Position numbers and translations under genes: made by a program. A stretch of 8,345 nt of DNA from an uncultured Lentisphaeria bacterium (lineage in GTDB: Bacteria; Verrucomicrobiota; Lentisphaeria; JABSQK01; CAJWLW01). Of this stretch, positions 1-6,491 are shown piece after piece (position 1 is the first letter of the stretch; every line of letters begins with the position of its first letter). Below the pieces are notes generated by a model that made no database searches, was not told where the DNA came from, and was given only the letters and a program-made list of their open reading frames with translations. The stretch spans positions 1-8,345 of the forward strand of contig CAJWLW010000212.1 in NCBI GenBank assembly GCA_913042885.1, read 5' to 3'.

Positions 1-1412
1 CCGGCACCTTTCTCGAAAGGCAAAGCCGGGTCGATCCGCCGCGCCCGATAGTGGGCCCGCGACGCATGGTCCAGCGCAACGATGAATGAATTCGGAAAAA
101 ACGCGATCAGGCTATACTCGGCACCGGTCCCAAGATCGTCGCGCAGCCGACGGTTGATCGACGACCAGTCCCGGTCCTCGCTGATTTGCACGACTCGCAC
201 ATATTTGCGGTTGTAACGTCCTTCGAACAATGCCTTGATCGCTTCATGACTGCTGACCTCCACGACCGGCACGTCGCCATTGGCACCGATGACGGCGTAC
301 GGCTCCCGGGCCGCGTCGAGGCGACTCTGAGTGATCGTCAGGAAAAACACCCGAATGCCGTTGTGCGCCGCAATGTCCATGAAATCGGAAAACGCCGCAC
401 GGCGCAGTATGAAATCATAACTGGAAAAATCGAGCGGTTCCCGGATTGCGGAGTCCCCAGCATCACGCTGGGCCTGTTCCGCCTCGGCTTGTCGCCACGC
501 TTCTGCTTCCCGGCATTTTCGTTCGCGTGCCTCTTTGGCGCGCTGCGCCTGCCGCTGCAATTCCAGCTCGACCTGCCGGGTACGCGCCTTTCGGAGTACC
601 TCGAGCCGCCGGCGTTGCTCGGTTTCTCGTGCCGCCTGCAACTCCGCCTGGCGCGTCAGTTGGGCCCGACGCATCACGTTTTTCTCGGCCTGTGCCGCCT
701 TTTCCAGTGCCATCTTTCTCAGGCGTGCCTCTTCAACCTTGGCGAGAGCCCGAGCTTGTACCTCTTCGGCCGTCTTCGCTGCCTCCTTGCGAGCGGCCTT
801 GGCAGCGGCCAATGCCGCCTGATGCCGGGCATAGGCTTCGCGCCTGGCTGTGTCATCCGTGGTTGCCGGCTGTGGCACCGGCTCAACGGCAACGGGCGGC
901 GGCCGGGGCGCAGGTTCGGTGGGCGGCGGCGGCTCCTGGCGCGGTGGCGGTTCAGGGGGTGATTGCAGGCGCGGCCCGGTTTGCGCTTCCGGCGGCGGCT
1001 GACGCTGCAGCGCCGCGATCCGCGCGACTTTCGGGCGCTCCTTCTTTGGCGGCGTCTCGAAAACTGTCACCTGCCAGTTCGCGGTCATCGGCCCACCACT
1101 GCCCGTGACCGTGAAAGTAATCTCGTACGTCCCCGCCAACGGCTGCGCCCAGGCAATCACACCGTCGCTGCGAAACTGAATGTCCGGTCTCGAGCAAGTC
1201 GGGCGCAGCAGCCGGCTGCCGGTGACTTTCGCGGTACCGGCAAAGGGCATCCCCGCCTGAATACGGTCGGGGAGGTTCAGTACAAGCCCGGGTGCCTTCG
1301 TCGGCAGACCAAACTCCGTTTGCGGATGCCGCAGGAGGTGGGCGACGAGCGATACCAGGAGTGCGAGGACAAGGAAGACAGCAGCAGCACGGAATGTCTG
1401 CGACCGCAGCAC
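1..1412 (-). CDS. Membrane-anchored TolA-like arm protein with Ig-like domain (C-terminus beyond window)
   Basis: I do not recognise a named family for the whole protein. The reading frame stays open for 470 codons from a GTG to the window edge, so the 3' end is missing. Residues about 8-27 form a hydrophobic anchor. Residues about 42-118 look like an Ig-like module, with LPDRIQAGMPFAG at 47-59 and IAWAQPLAGTYEITFTV at 86-102. Residues 138-183 are Pro-rich. Residues about 188-318 are a continuous Ala/Glu/Arg/Gln-rich helix resembling the central domain of TolA. From about 327 an alpha/beta-looking domain begins and runs off the edge. The order anchor, linker, long helix, C-terminal domain is that of TolA, but the Ig-like module is extra and the C-terminal domain is not recognisably TolA. 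The gene starts one base after the stop of the preceding gene and shares that gene's N-terminal layout, so the two look like related arms of one complex. The TolA-like role is inferred from architecture. Confidence 0.85.
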   Translation of the reverse strand, partial: MLRSQTFRAAAVFLVLALLVSLVAHLLRHPQTEFGLPTKAPGLVLNLPDRIQAGMPFAGTAKVTGSRLLRPTCSRPDIQFRSDGVIAWAQPLAGTYEITFTVTGSGGPMTANWQVTVFETPPKKERPKVARIAALQRQPPPEAQTGPRLQSPPEPPPRQEPPPPTEPAPRPPPVAVEPVPQPATTDDTARREAYARHQAALAAAKAARKEAAKTAEEVQARALAKVEEARLRKMALEKAAQAEKNVMRRAQLTRQAELQAARETEQRRRLEVLRKARTRQVELELQRQAQRAKEARERKCREAEAWRQAEAEQAQRDAGDSAIREPLDFSSYDFILRRAAFSDFMDIAAHNGIRVFFLTITQSRLDAAREPYAVIGANGDVPVVEVSSHEAIKALFEGRYNRKYVRVVQISEDRDWSSINRRLRDDLGTGAEYSLIAFFPNSFIVALDHASRAHYRARRIDPALPFEKGA

Positions 1413-1413
1413 G

Positions 1414-2445
1414 TCACTGCCTCTGGATATCGCGCGACTCAACGACTACTGCGTACGCACCAGACTGCGGCTCGTAGGCGGCCAGACGCCAGCGGACGCG
1501 GCCGCGATTGACTACTGCGACCACGGTCGTGGTACGCAGGACAGCCCCCCACAACTCGCTGGGCAAGCGCAAACTCGCGGTTCTGCGGCGCTGCATGGCA
1601 GCACGACCGTTATCATTCAGCGCGATGGTGAACGGGTCTTCGGTATCAGCAGGCTCCGCACCAAGCTGGAGCAAGACACCGACATTGGCATCGGCCTGAG
1701 CCGGGTCATCCGGGAAGTCGTAGACATAATGCACCTGACTCAACAGTCCGCGCAGATACGCCTGGCGCGGCGTCCAGTTCCCGGGGCGGCCACGGCCGAA
1801 GACCTGTTGCCCGTTTGGCAAGCCGACGCTCACCTCGTCCTGCAGCTTCCCGATGGTGCGCGTCAGTGTAACCGGCTGATCCGGCGGTGGTTCAACTGCA
1901 GCAGTCGACCCCGGACTGTTCCCCGGCTCGATCGGCGGTGTTGGTCGAGGCTCGACGGCCGTCTGTTCGGCGGTAGTCGGTGGCGGCTTGATCATGGCAG
2001 GCGGACGTACCGGCTTGACCGGGTCTGCCGCGTGCGAATCTGCGGTGTCCGCAACAATGTCTTCCGGTTCCGGCGGGGCCTTGGCAGGTGTGTCACCGGC
2101 GACGAGAACCGACCAGATCTTCTCGTCGACGACAGTACGGCGATCGTCTTTTTTGCGGTGCAGTGTGAAGGCCACGTTGTAACTGCCCGGATGCGGCGAT
2201 GGCCAGCGAATTTGAAAACTCTCGGGCTCGATTTCGAGATCGCCCTGACTGCTGCTGACGTCGATGGCGTAGTGCCTGGGGTTGACCACGATAAGCTTAC
2301 CGACGAAGGGTGCACCGGCATCGATACCGTTCGGCAGCCCATCTACGGACAACGATGGTTGCTGCAGGCCGATAGTAACAAATATGACGCCGATGATCAG
2401 AACGATGACAGTGGCTACCGTGATGATGGATCGTCTCAGTTTCAT
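1414..2445 (-). CDS. Membrane-anchored TonB-like arm protein with Ig-like domain
   Basis: A 343-aa protein without a family name I can assign. Residues 6-26 form a single N-terminal membrane anchor, so the rest should lie in the periplasm. Residues about 32-116 form an Ig-like module, with LPNGIDAGAPFVG at 37-49 and IRWPSPHPGSYNVAFTL at 79-95. Both motifs align with those of the next gene in the operon (shared LP-x2-I-x-AG-x-PF-x-G and W-x2-P-x2-G-[ST]-Y). Residues 120-192 are a Pro-rich, low-complexity linker. Residues about 195-343 form a mixed alpha/beta C-terminal domain containing NGQQVFGRGRPGNWTPRQAY and several hydrophobic strands. Anchor, Pro-rich linker and compact C-terminal domain is the TonB plan, but I see no sequence match to the TonB C-terminal domain. 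GGAG lies six bases before the ATG. The gene follows the ExbD-like gene by 52 bp and its stop lies one base before the next start. A role as a periplasmic arm driven by the ExbB/ExbD-like pair is inferred. Confidence 0.88.
   Translation of the reverse strand: MKLRRSIITVATVIVLIIGVIFVTIGLQQPSLSVDGLPNGIDAGAPFVGKLIVVNPRHYAIDVSSSQGDLEIEPESFQIRWPSPHPGSYNVAFTLHRKKDDRRTVVDEKIWSVLVAGDTPAKAPPEPEDIVADTADSHAADPVKPVRPPAMIKPPPTTAEQTAVEPRPTPPIEPGNSPGSTAAVEPPPDQPVTLTRTIGKLQDEVSVGLPNGQQVFGRGRPGNWTPRQAYLRGLLSQVHYVYDFPDDPAQADANVGVLLQLGAEPADTEDPFTIALNDNGRAAMQRRRTASLRLPSELWGAVLRTTTVVAVVNRGRVRWRLAAYEPQSGAYAVVVESRDIQRQ
1420..1424 (-). promoter_or_regulatory. Ribosome binding site deciding a GTG start
   Basis: AGAGG on the minus strand lies seven bases before the GTG at 1412. 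A second GTG at 1417 is in another frame, and no ATG lies in frame nearby. This site, together with the hydrophobic N-terminus that follows, selects 1412 as the start of the TolA-like arm gene. Confidence 0.6.
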
Positions 2446-2451
2446 GATTCA

Positions 2452-2455
2452 CTCC
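2452..2455 (-). promoter_or_regulatory. Ribosome binding site of the TonB-like arm gene
   Basis: GGAG on the minus strand with a six-base spacer to the ATG at 2445. Most of the site lies in a small inverted repeat (TCCG, four-base loop, CGGA), which could pair with it in the transcript; the stem is only four base pairs, so any effect is doubtful. Confidence 0.6.
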
Positions 2456-2497
2456 GATTTCGGATTTTAAGAAGGCGCTCACGCGGAGAGCTTCGTG

Positions 2498-3004
2498 TTA
2501 CGGGGTTTCTTCGTAGACCAGATGTACGTCGAGGCGCCGGGTCACAGTCGCATCATCGAGTTGCCAGGCGGAGAAGCTGGCGTCGAAAACATGCTGATAG
2601 AGCACCTCACCGGGTGCGTGCACAAACACCCGTATATCTTTCTCACTATCGACCAGACTGACGCGCCGGCGCAGCCCGGCTGCCAGGTCGACGGTATCGA
2701 GTCTTGCATGCTCGTCGTCGGCAAAGGTGAAATAGACGCCACTGCTGTCGTGGCGCACGTAGATACGGACATCGACGACATCGGCATCGGCGACGTCGGC
2801 GACATCGATGGTGGCGATCTGGTCCGGCGGATTGACGACCATCGAGTAGAGGTAGCTGACATAATTCATCAGCACAAAGACCAGCAGGATCATGGCGAAC
2901 GAGAAGAACATCCAGAAGTCCTCGGTGCTCGAGGCACCGCGGACCGGTTTACCTTGTAAGCCGTCGAGCAGGTCGTCCGCGTAAATTTGTGGTTGTTCAA
3001 TCAT
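2498..3004 (-). CDS. Divergent ExbD/TolR-like single-pass membrane protein
   Basis: A 168-aa protein with a short cytoplasmic N-terminus, one membrane segment at about 30-55 (FWMFFSFAMILLVFVLM at 30-46) and a periplasmic C-terminal domain. Size, topology and position directly after an ExbB-family gene fit ExbD/TolR. The segment with DIRVFVHAPGEVLYQHVFDA at 123-142 resembles the strand-turn-helix of the ExbD periplasmic domain, where a strand is followed by V-x-Y-x2-V-x2-[VA]. The conserved ExbD/TolR membrane Asp is not in its usual place; the only candidate is D29, just at the start of the hydrophobic stretch. No OmpA-like peptidoglycan-binding domain follows, which argues against MotB. I chose the ATG at 3004, which overlaps the ExbB-like gene by eight bases; a TTG at 3013 would add three residues. 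No strong ribosome binding site is visible, so translational coupling is likely. The family call rests mainly on context and is moderate. Confidence 0.85.
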   Translation of the reverse strand: MIEQPQIYADDLLDGLQGKPVRGASSTEDFWMFFSFAMILLVFVLMNYVSYLYSMVVNPPDQIATIDVADVADADVVDVRIYVRHDSSGVYFTFADDEHARLDTVDLAAGLRRRVSLVDSEKDIRVFVHAPGEVLYQHVFDASFSAWQLDDATVTRRLDVHLVYEETP

Positions 3005-3773
3005 TGCCGGCAATCAGTTCAGGTGAGCCACCGTCGCTGCTGTAGTTTTCAGTTGAAACCGGCGCGCTCGCCGGTCGAGGTTCGGACTGACTGAGCAGGT
3101 CCTGCAGCACCGACCGCAGTTTGGCGACATCACCGCGTGTCTGGTCGATATGCATCTCGAGGGTGAAGTGATTGAACAGGTCGACACCGATCTTGAGGAT
3201 CACGGCAGCGATCGTCGTGAACAAAGCCAGAGCGAAATTCTGCATAAGCTGCTGCATGGTAGTGGCAAGCTCGGTGCCTTCGGTGAAGTCGGTGCCGAAG
3301 AAGGCATTGAACATGCCGATCAGGGTGCCGAGCAGACCGATCGCCGGCAGCAGCGCCGCCAGGAACCGGGCGGAAGCCGAAACGTTGAGGATCTGCAGCA
3401 AGCGGTATGACTCTTCGGTGCCCTGCAGCAGCGACGGCGACAACGGGGTCCGGCAGTCGCGGCCGCCGAAACGCACGAGATACTGGTAAAACAGGTTGTC
3501 CTCGGCCGTCTCGTCATCGGCAAAAAAGCGGCTGCGGATCTGTGCCGATGCCATGCCATGGTGTACCAGTTGCCAGAGACTGCTGCGAGTCTCATTATCG
3601 AGAAGATAAGCAAGATCGAAGGGGCAGGCGGCGCGACCAAGCTCACGCCAGCCGCGGAACAGAAAGATCGCGATGGCAAGCAGGGCAACCGCGAACAAAT
3701 ATCGGAAAACGCCGAGGCTCGACCAGACCAGGTCGAGCGTGTCACCAACGTTGATAGTTGCCCATGGGAGCAT
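2997..3773 (-). CDS. MotA/TolQ/ExbB-family proton channel protein
   Basis: A 258-aa inner-membrane protein with three membrane segments: about 22-39, 136-160 and 175-200. The second contains PAIGLLGTLIGMFNAF (143-158), matching the family signature AP-x-[IL]-GL-x-GT-[VL]-x-G[IM]. T150 corresponds to the pore-lining Thr of this segment in TolQ/ExbB. The third contains ALFTTIAAVI (183-192), matching the AL-x-TT motif, but it carries K194 and G196 where the family normally has small residues and Pro. A large cytoplasmic loop (about 41-135) separates segments one and two, as in TolQ and ExbB, and a charged cytoplasmic tail follows the third. Members form pentameric channels that use the proton motive force to move a partner ExbD/TolR dimer. 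The partner here should be the overlapping downstream gene. A 179-bp gap precedes the gene, and its only usable start is the ATG at 3773; the nearest purine-rich site (GGGAG) is too far upstream to be a normal ribosome binding site. Family assignment is firm; the specific system is not known. Confidence 0.93.
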   Translation of the reverse strand: MLPWATINVGDTLDLVWSSLGVFRYLFAVALLAIAIFLFRGWRELGRAACPFDLAYLLDNETRSSLWQLVHHGMASAQIRSRFFADDETAEDNLFYQYLVRFGGRDCRTPLSPSLLQGTEESYRLLQILNVSASARFLAALLPAIGLLGTLIGMFNAFFGTDFTEGTELATTMQQLMQNFALALFTTIAAVILKIGVDLFNHFTLEMHIDQTRGDVAKLRSVLQDLLSQSEPRPASAPVSTENYSSDGGSPELIAGND

Positions 3774-3952
3774 ACAAGGTCTCAGGTTTGACGCTCCCGT
3801 TGGTCACTCCCGTTATTCGGCGGGCAGTCGGCCTTCGGCCAGCGCAGGTGTCAAGGGAATAAGGTCGGATCAGTCGGATCGGTCGTTGCTTGCTCCTCGC
3901 CAATATCCGGTTGTCATGTGGCAGTGAAATCCGTGGTCATAGTCTGAATCCC
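3774..3952. other. 179-bp intra-operon gap with short direct repeats
   Basis: No gene of plausible length is seen here; the longest open stretches after an ATG on the minus strand are 8 and 15 codons. The gap contains two copies of GTCGGATC at a 9-bp period (3864-3881), two copies of CTCCCGTT at a 13-bp period (3794-3814), and a small GC hairpin around GGCCTTCGGCC (3830-3840) without a following T-run. It is the longest gap in the operon and could hold an internal promoter or processing site, but no convincing promoter pair is present. Confidence 0.5.
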
Positions 3953-5149
3953 TCAATCTGCGGCGGTCAGAGCTTCGAAGCTATCGGCCTGGACTTCGCC
4001 CTGGATGCGCTCGTATTCGCCGGTATGCATGAGAACGAGGAAGGAAAAGATCGGTGCCAGTGATTGGGTTCGTTTTTCCTTGAGCAGCCGGTCGTACAGC
4101 GCGACCGCCTGGTCCAGACGATTGTGCTTGACGAACTGGTGCATGGCCAGGTTGTACAAATTGTCGAGCCCTGCGGAGTCGTCGCGGAAACTGGCGTGGT
4201 CGATGAGCTTCATGAGACGCGGCACGTCGAGGCGGTTGAGGCGTGCGCCGACGCGGACGATATTGTAGGCCAGCCGTTCGGTGTGCAGCTTGTCGAACGC
4301 TTTTTCGAGCTCGACATAGCCTTTCTCGACAGACACCGGATTGCTCTTGTTGATCAGCAGTACAAACGAGTACAGCAGATGCAGGGACGAGTCCTTGTCT
4401 CTCTTGCCGAACTTGTCGCAGGCCAGGCGCAGGGGTTCTTCAGCGTCGAAAAATTTGTGCTTCTTCAAGTAGTCCCGCATGATTTTCTGAAGGGTCGCCT
4501 TGTACGAACCGGGCAGATAGGCACGCCTCTTGCCTTTATCGACATTCGCCCAGATCCGGCGAGAGGTTTCCGCCAGAAAGTCTTCCATACGATCACGATC
4601 CATATTTATCTGCTTGAGCAGTTCGCCGTTGGCGATAAGGTCACCGACGAGCGCATCGGCGCGGGCCTGAAAGACTTTGAGCGTTAATTTGGCCGGAGTC
4701 TTGTCGTCTTTCGGTTCGGTGTAGCTGGCGCGGATCGGTTCGATAAGATCGGCGGCCATGCGGTCGCGTTCGACGATGACGGCATTGGCGCGCCTGGCGA
4801 ATTTACTGTCCTGCCGCGCCAAGGTATTTCGCAATCGCGTGACCATGGAGTCGTTGAGCTGACCATCGAACTCCTCGAGGATACGTCCGGCGAGGTTCGC
4901 CACGGGTTCGACATACACTTCATCATCCTGTATGCCACCGCCCAGAGTGTCGGTGACCAGCTTGTCGAACTGGGTGTCCATGGCCTCGTCGAGTTCGGCA
5001 CGCCTAACCTCGATGATATTGACGGAACGCTGGAATTGCTTGAGCTTGAGCTCGTCGATGCGGTGTTCCGATTCATCGGCGCTGGTCACAACACCAGTGA
5101 ACACCCAAGCACAGAGCATTAAGTGGGCGGCGGGGTGAATTCGTTGCAT
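3953..5149 (-). CDS. Exported helical protein with TPR-like C-terminus
   Basis: I do not recognise this family. The 398-aa product begins with a typical Sec signal peptide: a basic start, hydrophobic residues about 8-22, and probable cleavage near TSA-DE at 22-25. The mature protein is almost entirely helical and highly charged. Residues 27-60 and 120-200 look coiled-coil-like. From about 230 onward paired amphipathic helices suggest a TPR or other alpha-solenoid fold, clearest in NLYNLAMHQFVKHNRLDQAV at 330-349 followed by ALYDRLLKE. No catalytic motif and no lipobox are seen. An AAGGAG ribosome binding site eight bases before the ATG makes the start secure. It follows the first gene of the operon by 57 bp and precedes the ExbB-like gene. 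A periplasmic scaffold or adaptor role, comparable to the TPR proteins often found beside ExbB/ExbD sets, is an inference. Confidence 0.9.
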   Translation of the reverse strand: MQRIHPAAHLMLCAWVFTGVVTSADESEHRIDELKLKQFQRSVNIIEVRRAELDEAMDTQFDKLVTDTLGGGIQDDEVYVEPVANLAGRILEEFDGQLNDSMVTRLRNTLARQDSKFARRANAVIVERDRMAADLIEPIRASYTEPKDDKTPAKLTLKVFQARADALVGDLIANGELLKQINMDRDRMEDFLAETSRRIWANVDKGKRRAYLPGSYKATLQKIMRDYLKKHKFFDAEEPLRLACDKFGKRDKDSSLHLLYSFVLLINKSNPVSVEKGYVELEKAFDKLHTERLAYNIVRVGARLNRLDVPRLMKLIDHASFRDDSAGLDNLYNLAMHQFVKHNRLDQAVALYDRLLKEKRTQSLAPIFSFLVLMHTGEYERIQGEVQADSFEALTAAD

Positions 5150-5156
5150 GTTCGGT

Positions 5157-5162
5157 CTCCTT
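5157..5162 (-). promoter_or_regulatory. Strong ribosome binding site (AAGGAG)
   Basis: AAGGAG on the minus strand, with seven bases between it and the ATG at 5149. It is the best Shine-Dalgarno match in the operon and suggests that the 398-aa exported protein is well translated. Confidence 0.75.
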
Positions 5163-5206
5163 GTGGGGTGCCGGTGGCTTTTGGAATTAATGTGGAAGGG
5201 GCAGTC

Positions 5207-6298
5207 TCAGTTGTGCTGGATCTCCGCGATCCAGTCCTCGGTGAACGTCAATTGCCGGGGCTGATCGTACCACGGTGCATGGCTGTAGAAGAAGCCGTCG
5301 GCGTGCATACGGGTGAACTTTCCGGAGCCGGCTTCGTCGTCGACCGGACAGTAAACGCGACGCTTTTCCATTCGTGTGTACCACTGGTCCAGTTGTGGAT
5401 CGAAATAGAACTTGCGGCCCAGGCGCTCATACGGGTAAAATTCTTCCAGGTCCTTTACCTCGAGGAGCACTTTCTCGATCTCCAGATCATTGACCGGATT
5501 GGGCAGCACGAAGGTCTCGTCGGAGAGGATGTCATTGAGCTCGGCCAGATAGTTGGCGGATTCGAGGTTGCTGATGCCGAGGTCACGCATGTAGATGGCG
5601 AAGGATTTGCCCTGCAGTAGAGTCGCGTAAAGGTTGCGCAGTTGATCGTAATAGTCGGTGATACGTGCTGCCTGGGCGGTCATCGTGAATTCGAAGAACA
5701 GCGTCTGCTGGCGCGTCGCCGCGGAAATTTTCAAGGCTTGCAGGAAGCTTGCGAGATGGGCTTTGTCGAACTTGCCGGTGTCTTCATCGAGCAGGGCGCG
5801 GCGTTCGCGAATAAGGACGGCGAAGGCCTTGCGCATCTGCGCCAGATTCTTGGCCAGAATCTCGCCGGTCCTGGAGAATTCCTGATTTCTGCGCATCGCC
5901 AGCGAACTGGCTTCGAGGAGTTTCAGTGAACCCTCAATGTCACGCAGGTCATTGTCGAAGCTGTCGAGAATGTGTTTGAGATCCGGTGACTTATCGAAGC
6001 TGAGGCCGCTGGCGGTGACGAGCACGCCGTTGACTTGCTGCATTAACCGGTCCTGGGCCTCCAGCAGGTCGGCGAGCTTGCCCTTGTACTCGTCAAACGC
6101 CTCCTTACGCACTCCGACCTCCTGGGCTGTCATGATCCGCTCACGCAGATCGCTGAGGTGTTTGTCGCCCTGGGCCGTCTGTCGAAAGCTATCGGTGAGC
6201 AGTTCGAGTTGATCCTGCAGATCTTCGATGCGCGCCGACTGGACCGTGGCAGCAACGAGCAGCAGCGCCCCGAACGTGAGCGAGAGGTGCATTTTCAT
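5207..6298 (-). CDS. Exported helical protein, first gene of the operon
   Basis: No family recognised. The 363-aa product starts with a short signal peptide (MKMHLSLTFGALLLVAA, probable cleavage near VQSA-RI at 19-23). Residues about 23-90 and 110-220 are long charged helices with heptad-like spacing, including IEDLQDQLELLTDSFRQ at 24-40. Residues about 285-363 differ from the rest: rich in aromatic residues (Tyr, Trp, Phe), with EFYPYERLGRKFYFDPQLDQ at 286-305 and a single mature Cys at 317, suggesting a small folded C-terminal domain. The frame is open for 40 codons upstream of the chosen ATG, but the signal peptide is only N-terminal if translation starts at 6298 or at the in-frame ATG at 6292; no clear ribosome binding site separates these. 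It is first in a six-gene operon with the ExbB/ExbD-like pair. The general plan (exported coiled-coil protein ahead of exbB) resembles the DUF3450-exbB arrangement, but I cannot claim homology. Confidence 0.88.
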   Translation of the reverse strand: MKMHLSLTFGALLLVAATVQSARIEDLQDQLELLTDSFRQTAQGDKHLSDLRERIMTAQEVGVRKEAFDEYKGKLADLLEAQDRLMQQVNGVLVTASGLSFDKSPDLKHILDSFDNDLRDIEGSLKLLEASSLAMRRNQEFSRTGEILAKNLAQMRKAFAVLIRERRALLDEDTGKFDKAHLASFLQALKISAATRQQTLFFEFTMTAQAARITDYYDQLRNLYATLLQGKSFAIYMRDLGISNLESANYLAELNDILSDETFVLPNPVNDLEIEKVLLEVKDLEEFYPYERLGRKFYFDPQLDQWYTRMEKRRVYCPVDDEAGSGKFTRMHADGFFYSHAPWYDQPRQLTFTEDWIAEIQHN

Positions 6299-6388
6299 AG
6301 GTTGCCCGTGAGTGACTGGTTGATGGTAACTGGCCGCAGGAAGCAGCTGCGAGTGAGTTGTCGAGGTTTTTGACGATGGATCATCAGT

Positions 6389-6418
6389 TTTATTCACGGG
6401 GCATAAAAAAAATACCAA
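6389..6418 (-). promoter_or_regulatory. Possible promoter of the leftward operon
   Basis: On the minus strand TTGGTA (6418-6413) and AATAAA (6394-6389) lie 18 bases apart, each matching four of six sigma-70 consensus bases. The spacer contains the eight-base T run. It would give a leader of about 80 bases before the ATG at 6298. Other sigma factors or positions are possible. Confidence 0.25.
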
Positions 6419-6491
6419 TTCTCAGATGCGGCGGGCGAATGAGGGCGACGGTAAATCACACTGCATCGCAAAGACATCCAAATCGACCAGC

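Noticed and set aside
186..962. Long plus-strand open frame opposite the TolA-like arm gene
   Set aside because: It is antisense to a 470-codon frame that has an anchor, an Ig-like module and a coherent helix. Its own product is Arg/Cys/Leu-rich and without protein-like features, the usual mirror of an Ala/Glu/Arg-rich GC-rich gene.
1729..2661. 310-codon plus-strand open frame
   Set aside because: It spans the antisense of two adjacent minus-strand genes and the gap between them. The product is Arg-rich, low in hydrophobic segments and has no ribosome binding site.
2498..3773. Flagellar-type MotA/MotB or Zorya defence ZorA/ZorB pair
   Set aside because: The small partner ends after a short ExbD-sized domain with no OmpA-like peptidoglycan-binding region. 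The ExbB-like protein has no long cytoplasmic tail, and no helicase, nuclease or other defence-type gene is in the window.
1..3773. GldL/GldM-type secretion motor, suggested by Ig-like domains behind a membrane anchor
   Set aside because: GldL has two membrane segments and GldM carries its own motor helix ahead of several domains. Here a three-segment ExbB-family protein and a separate ExbD-like partner are present, and no other type IX secretion gene is seen.
3830..3840. Hairpin GGCCTTCGGCC as an intrinsic terminator
   Set aside because: The stem is only about four base pairs with a three-base loop and no T-run follows on either strand.
3849..3854. Perfect TTGACA on the minus strand before the ExbB-like gene
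   Set aside because: The hexamers 16-18 bases downstream are GC-rich (CCGACT at 17) and do not resemble a -10 element; the nearest A/T-rich hexamer (AATAAC) is about 31 bases away.
6299..6418. N-terminal extension of the first operon gene to 6418
   Set aside because: The extra 40 residues lack a clear start signal and would bury an obvious signal peptide that begins at 6298.
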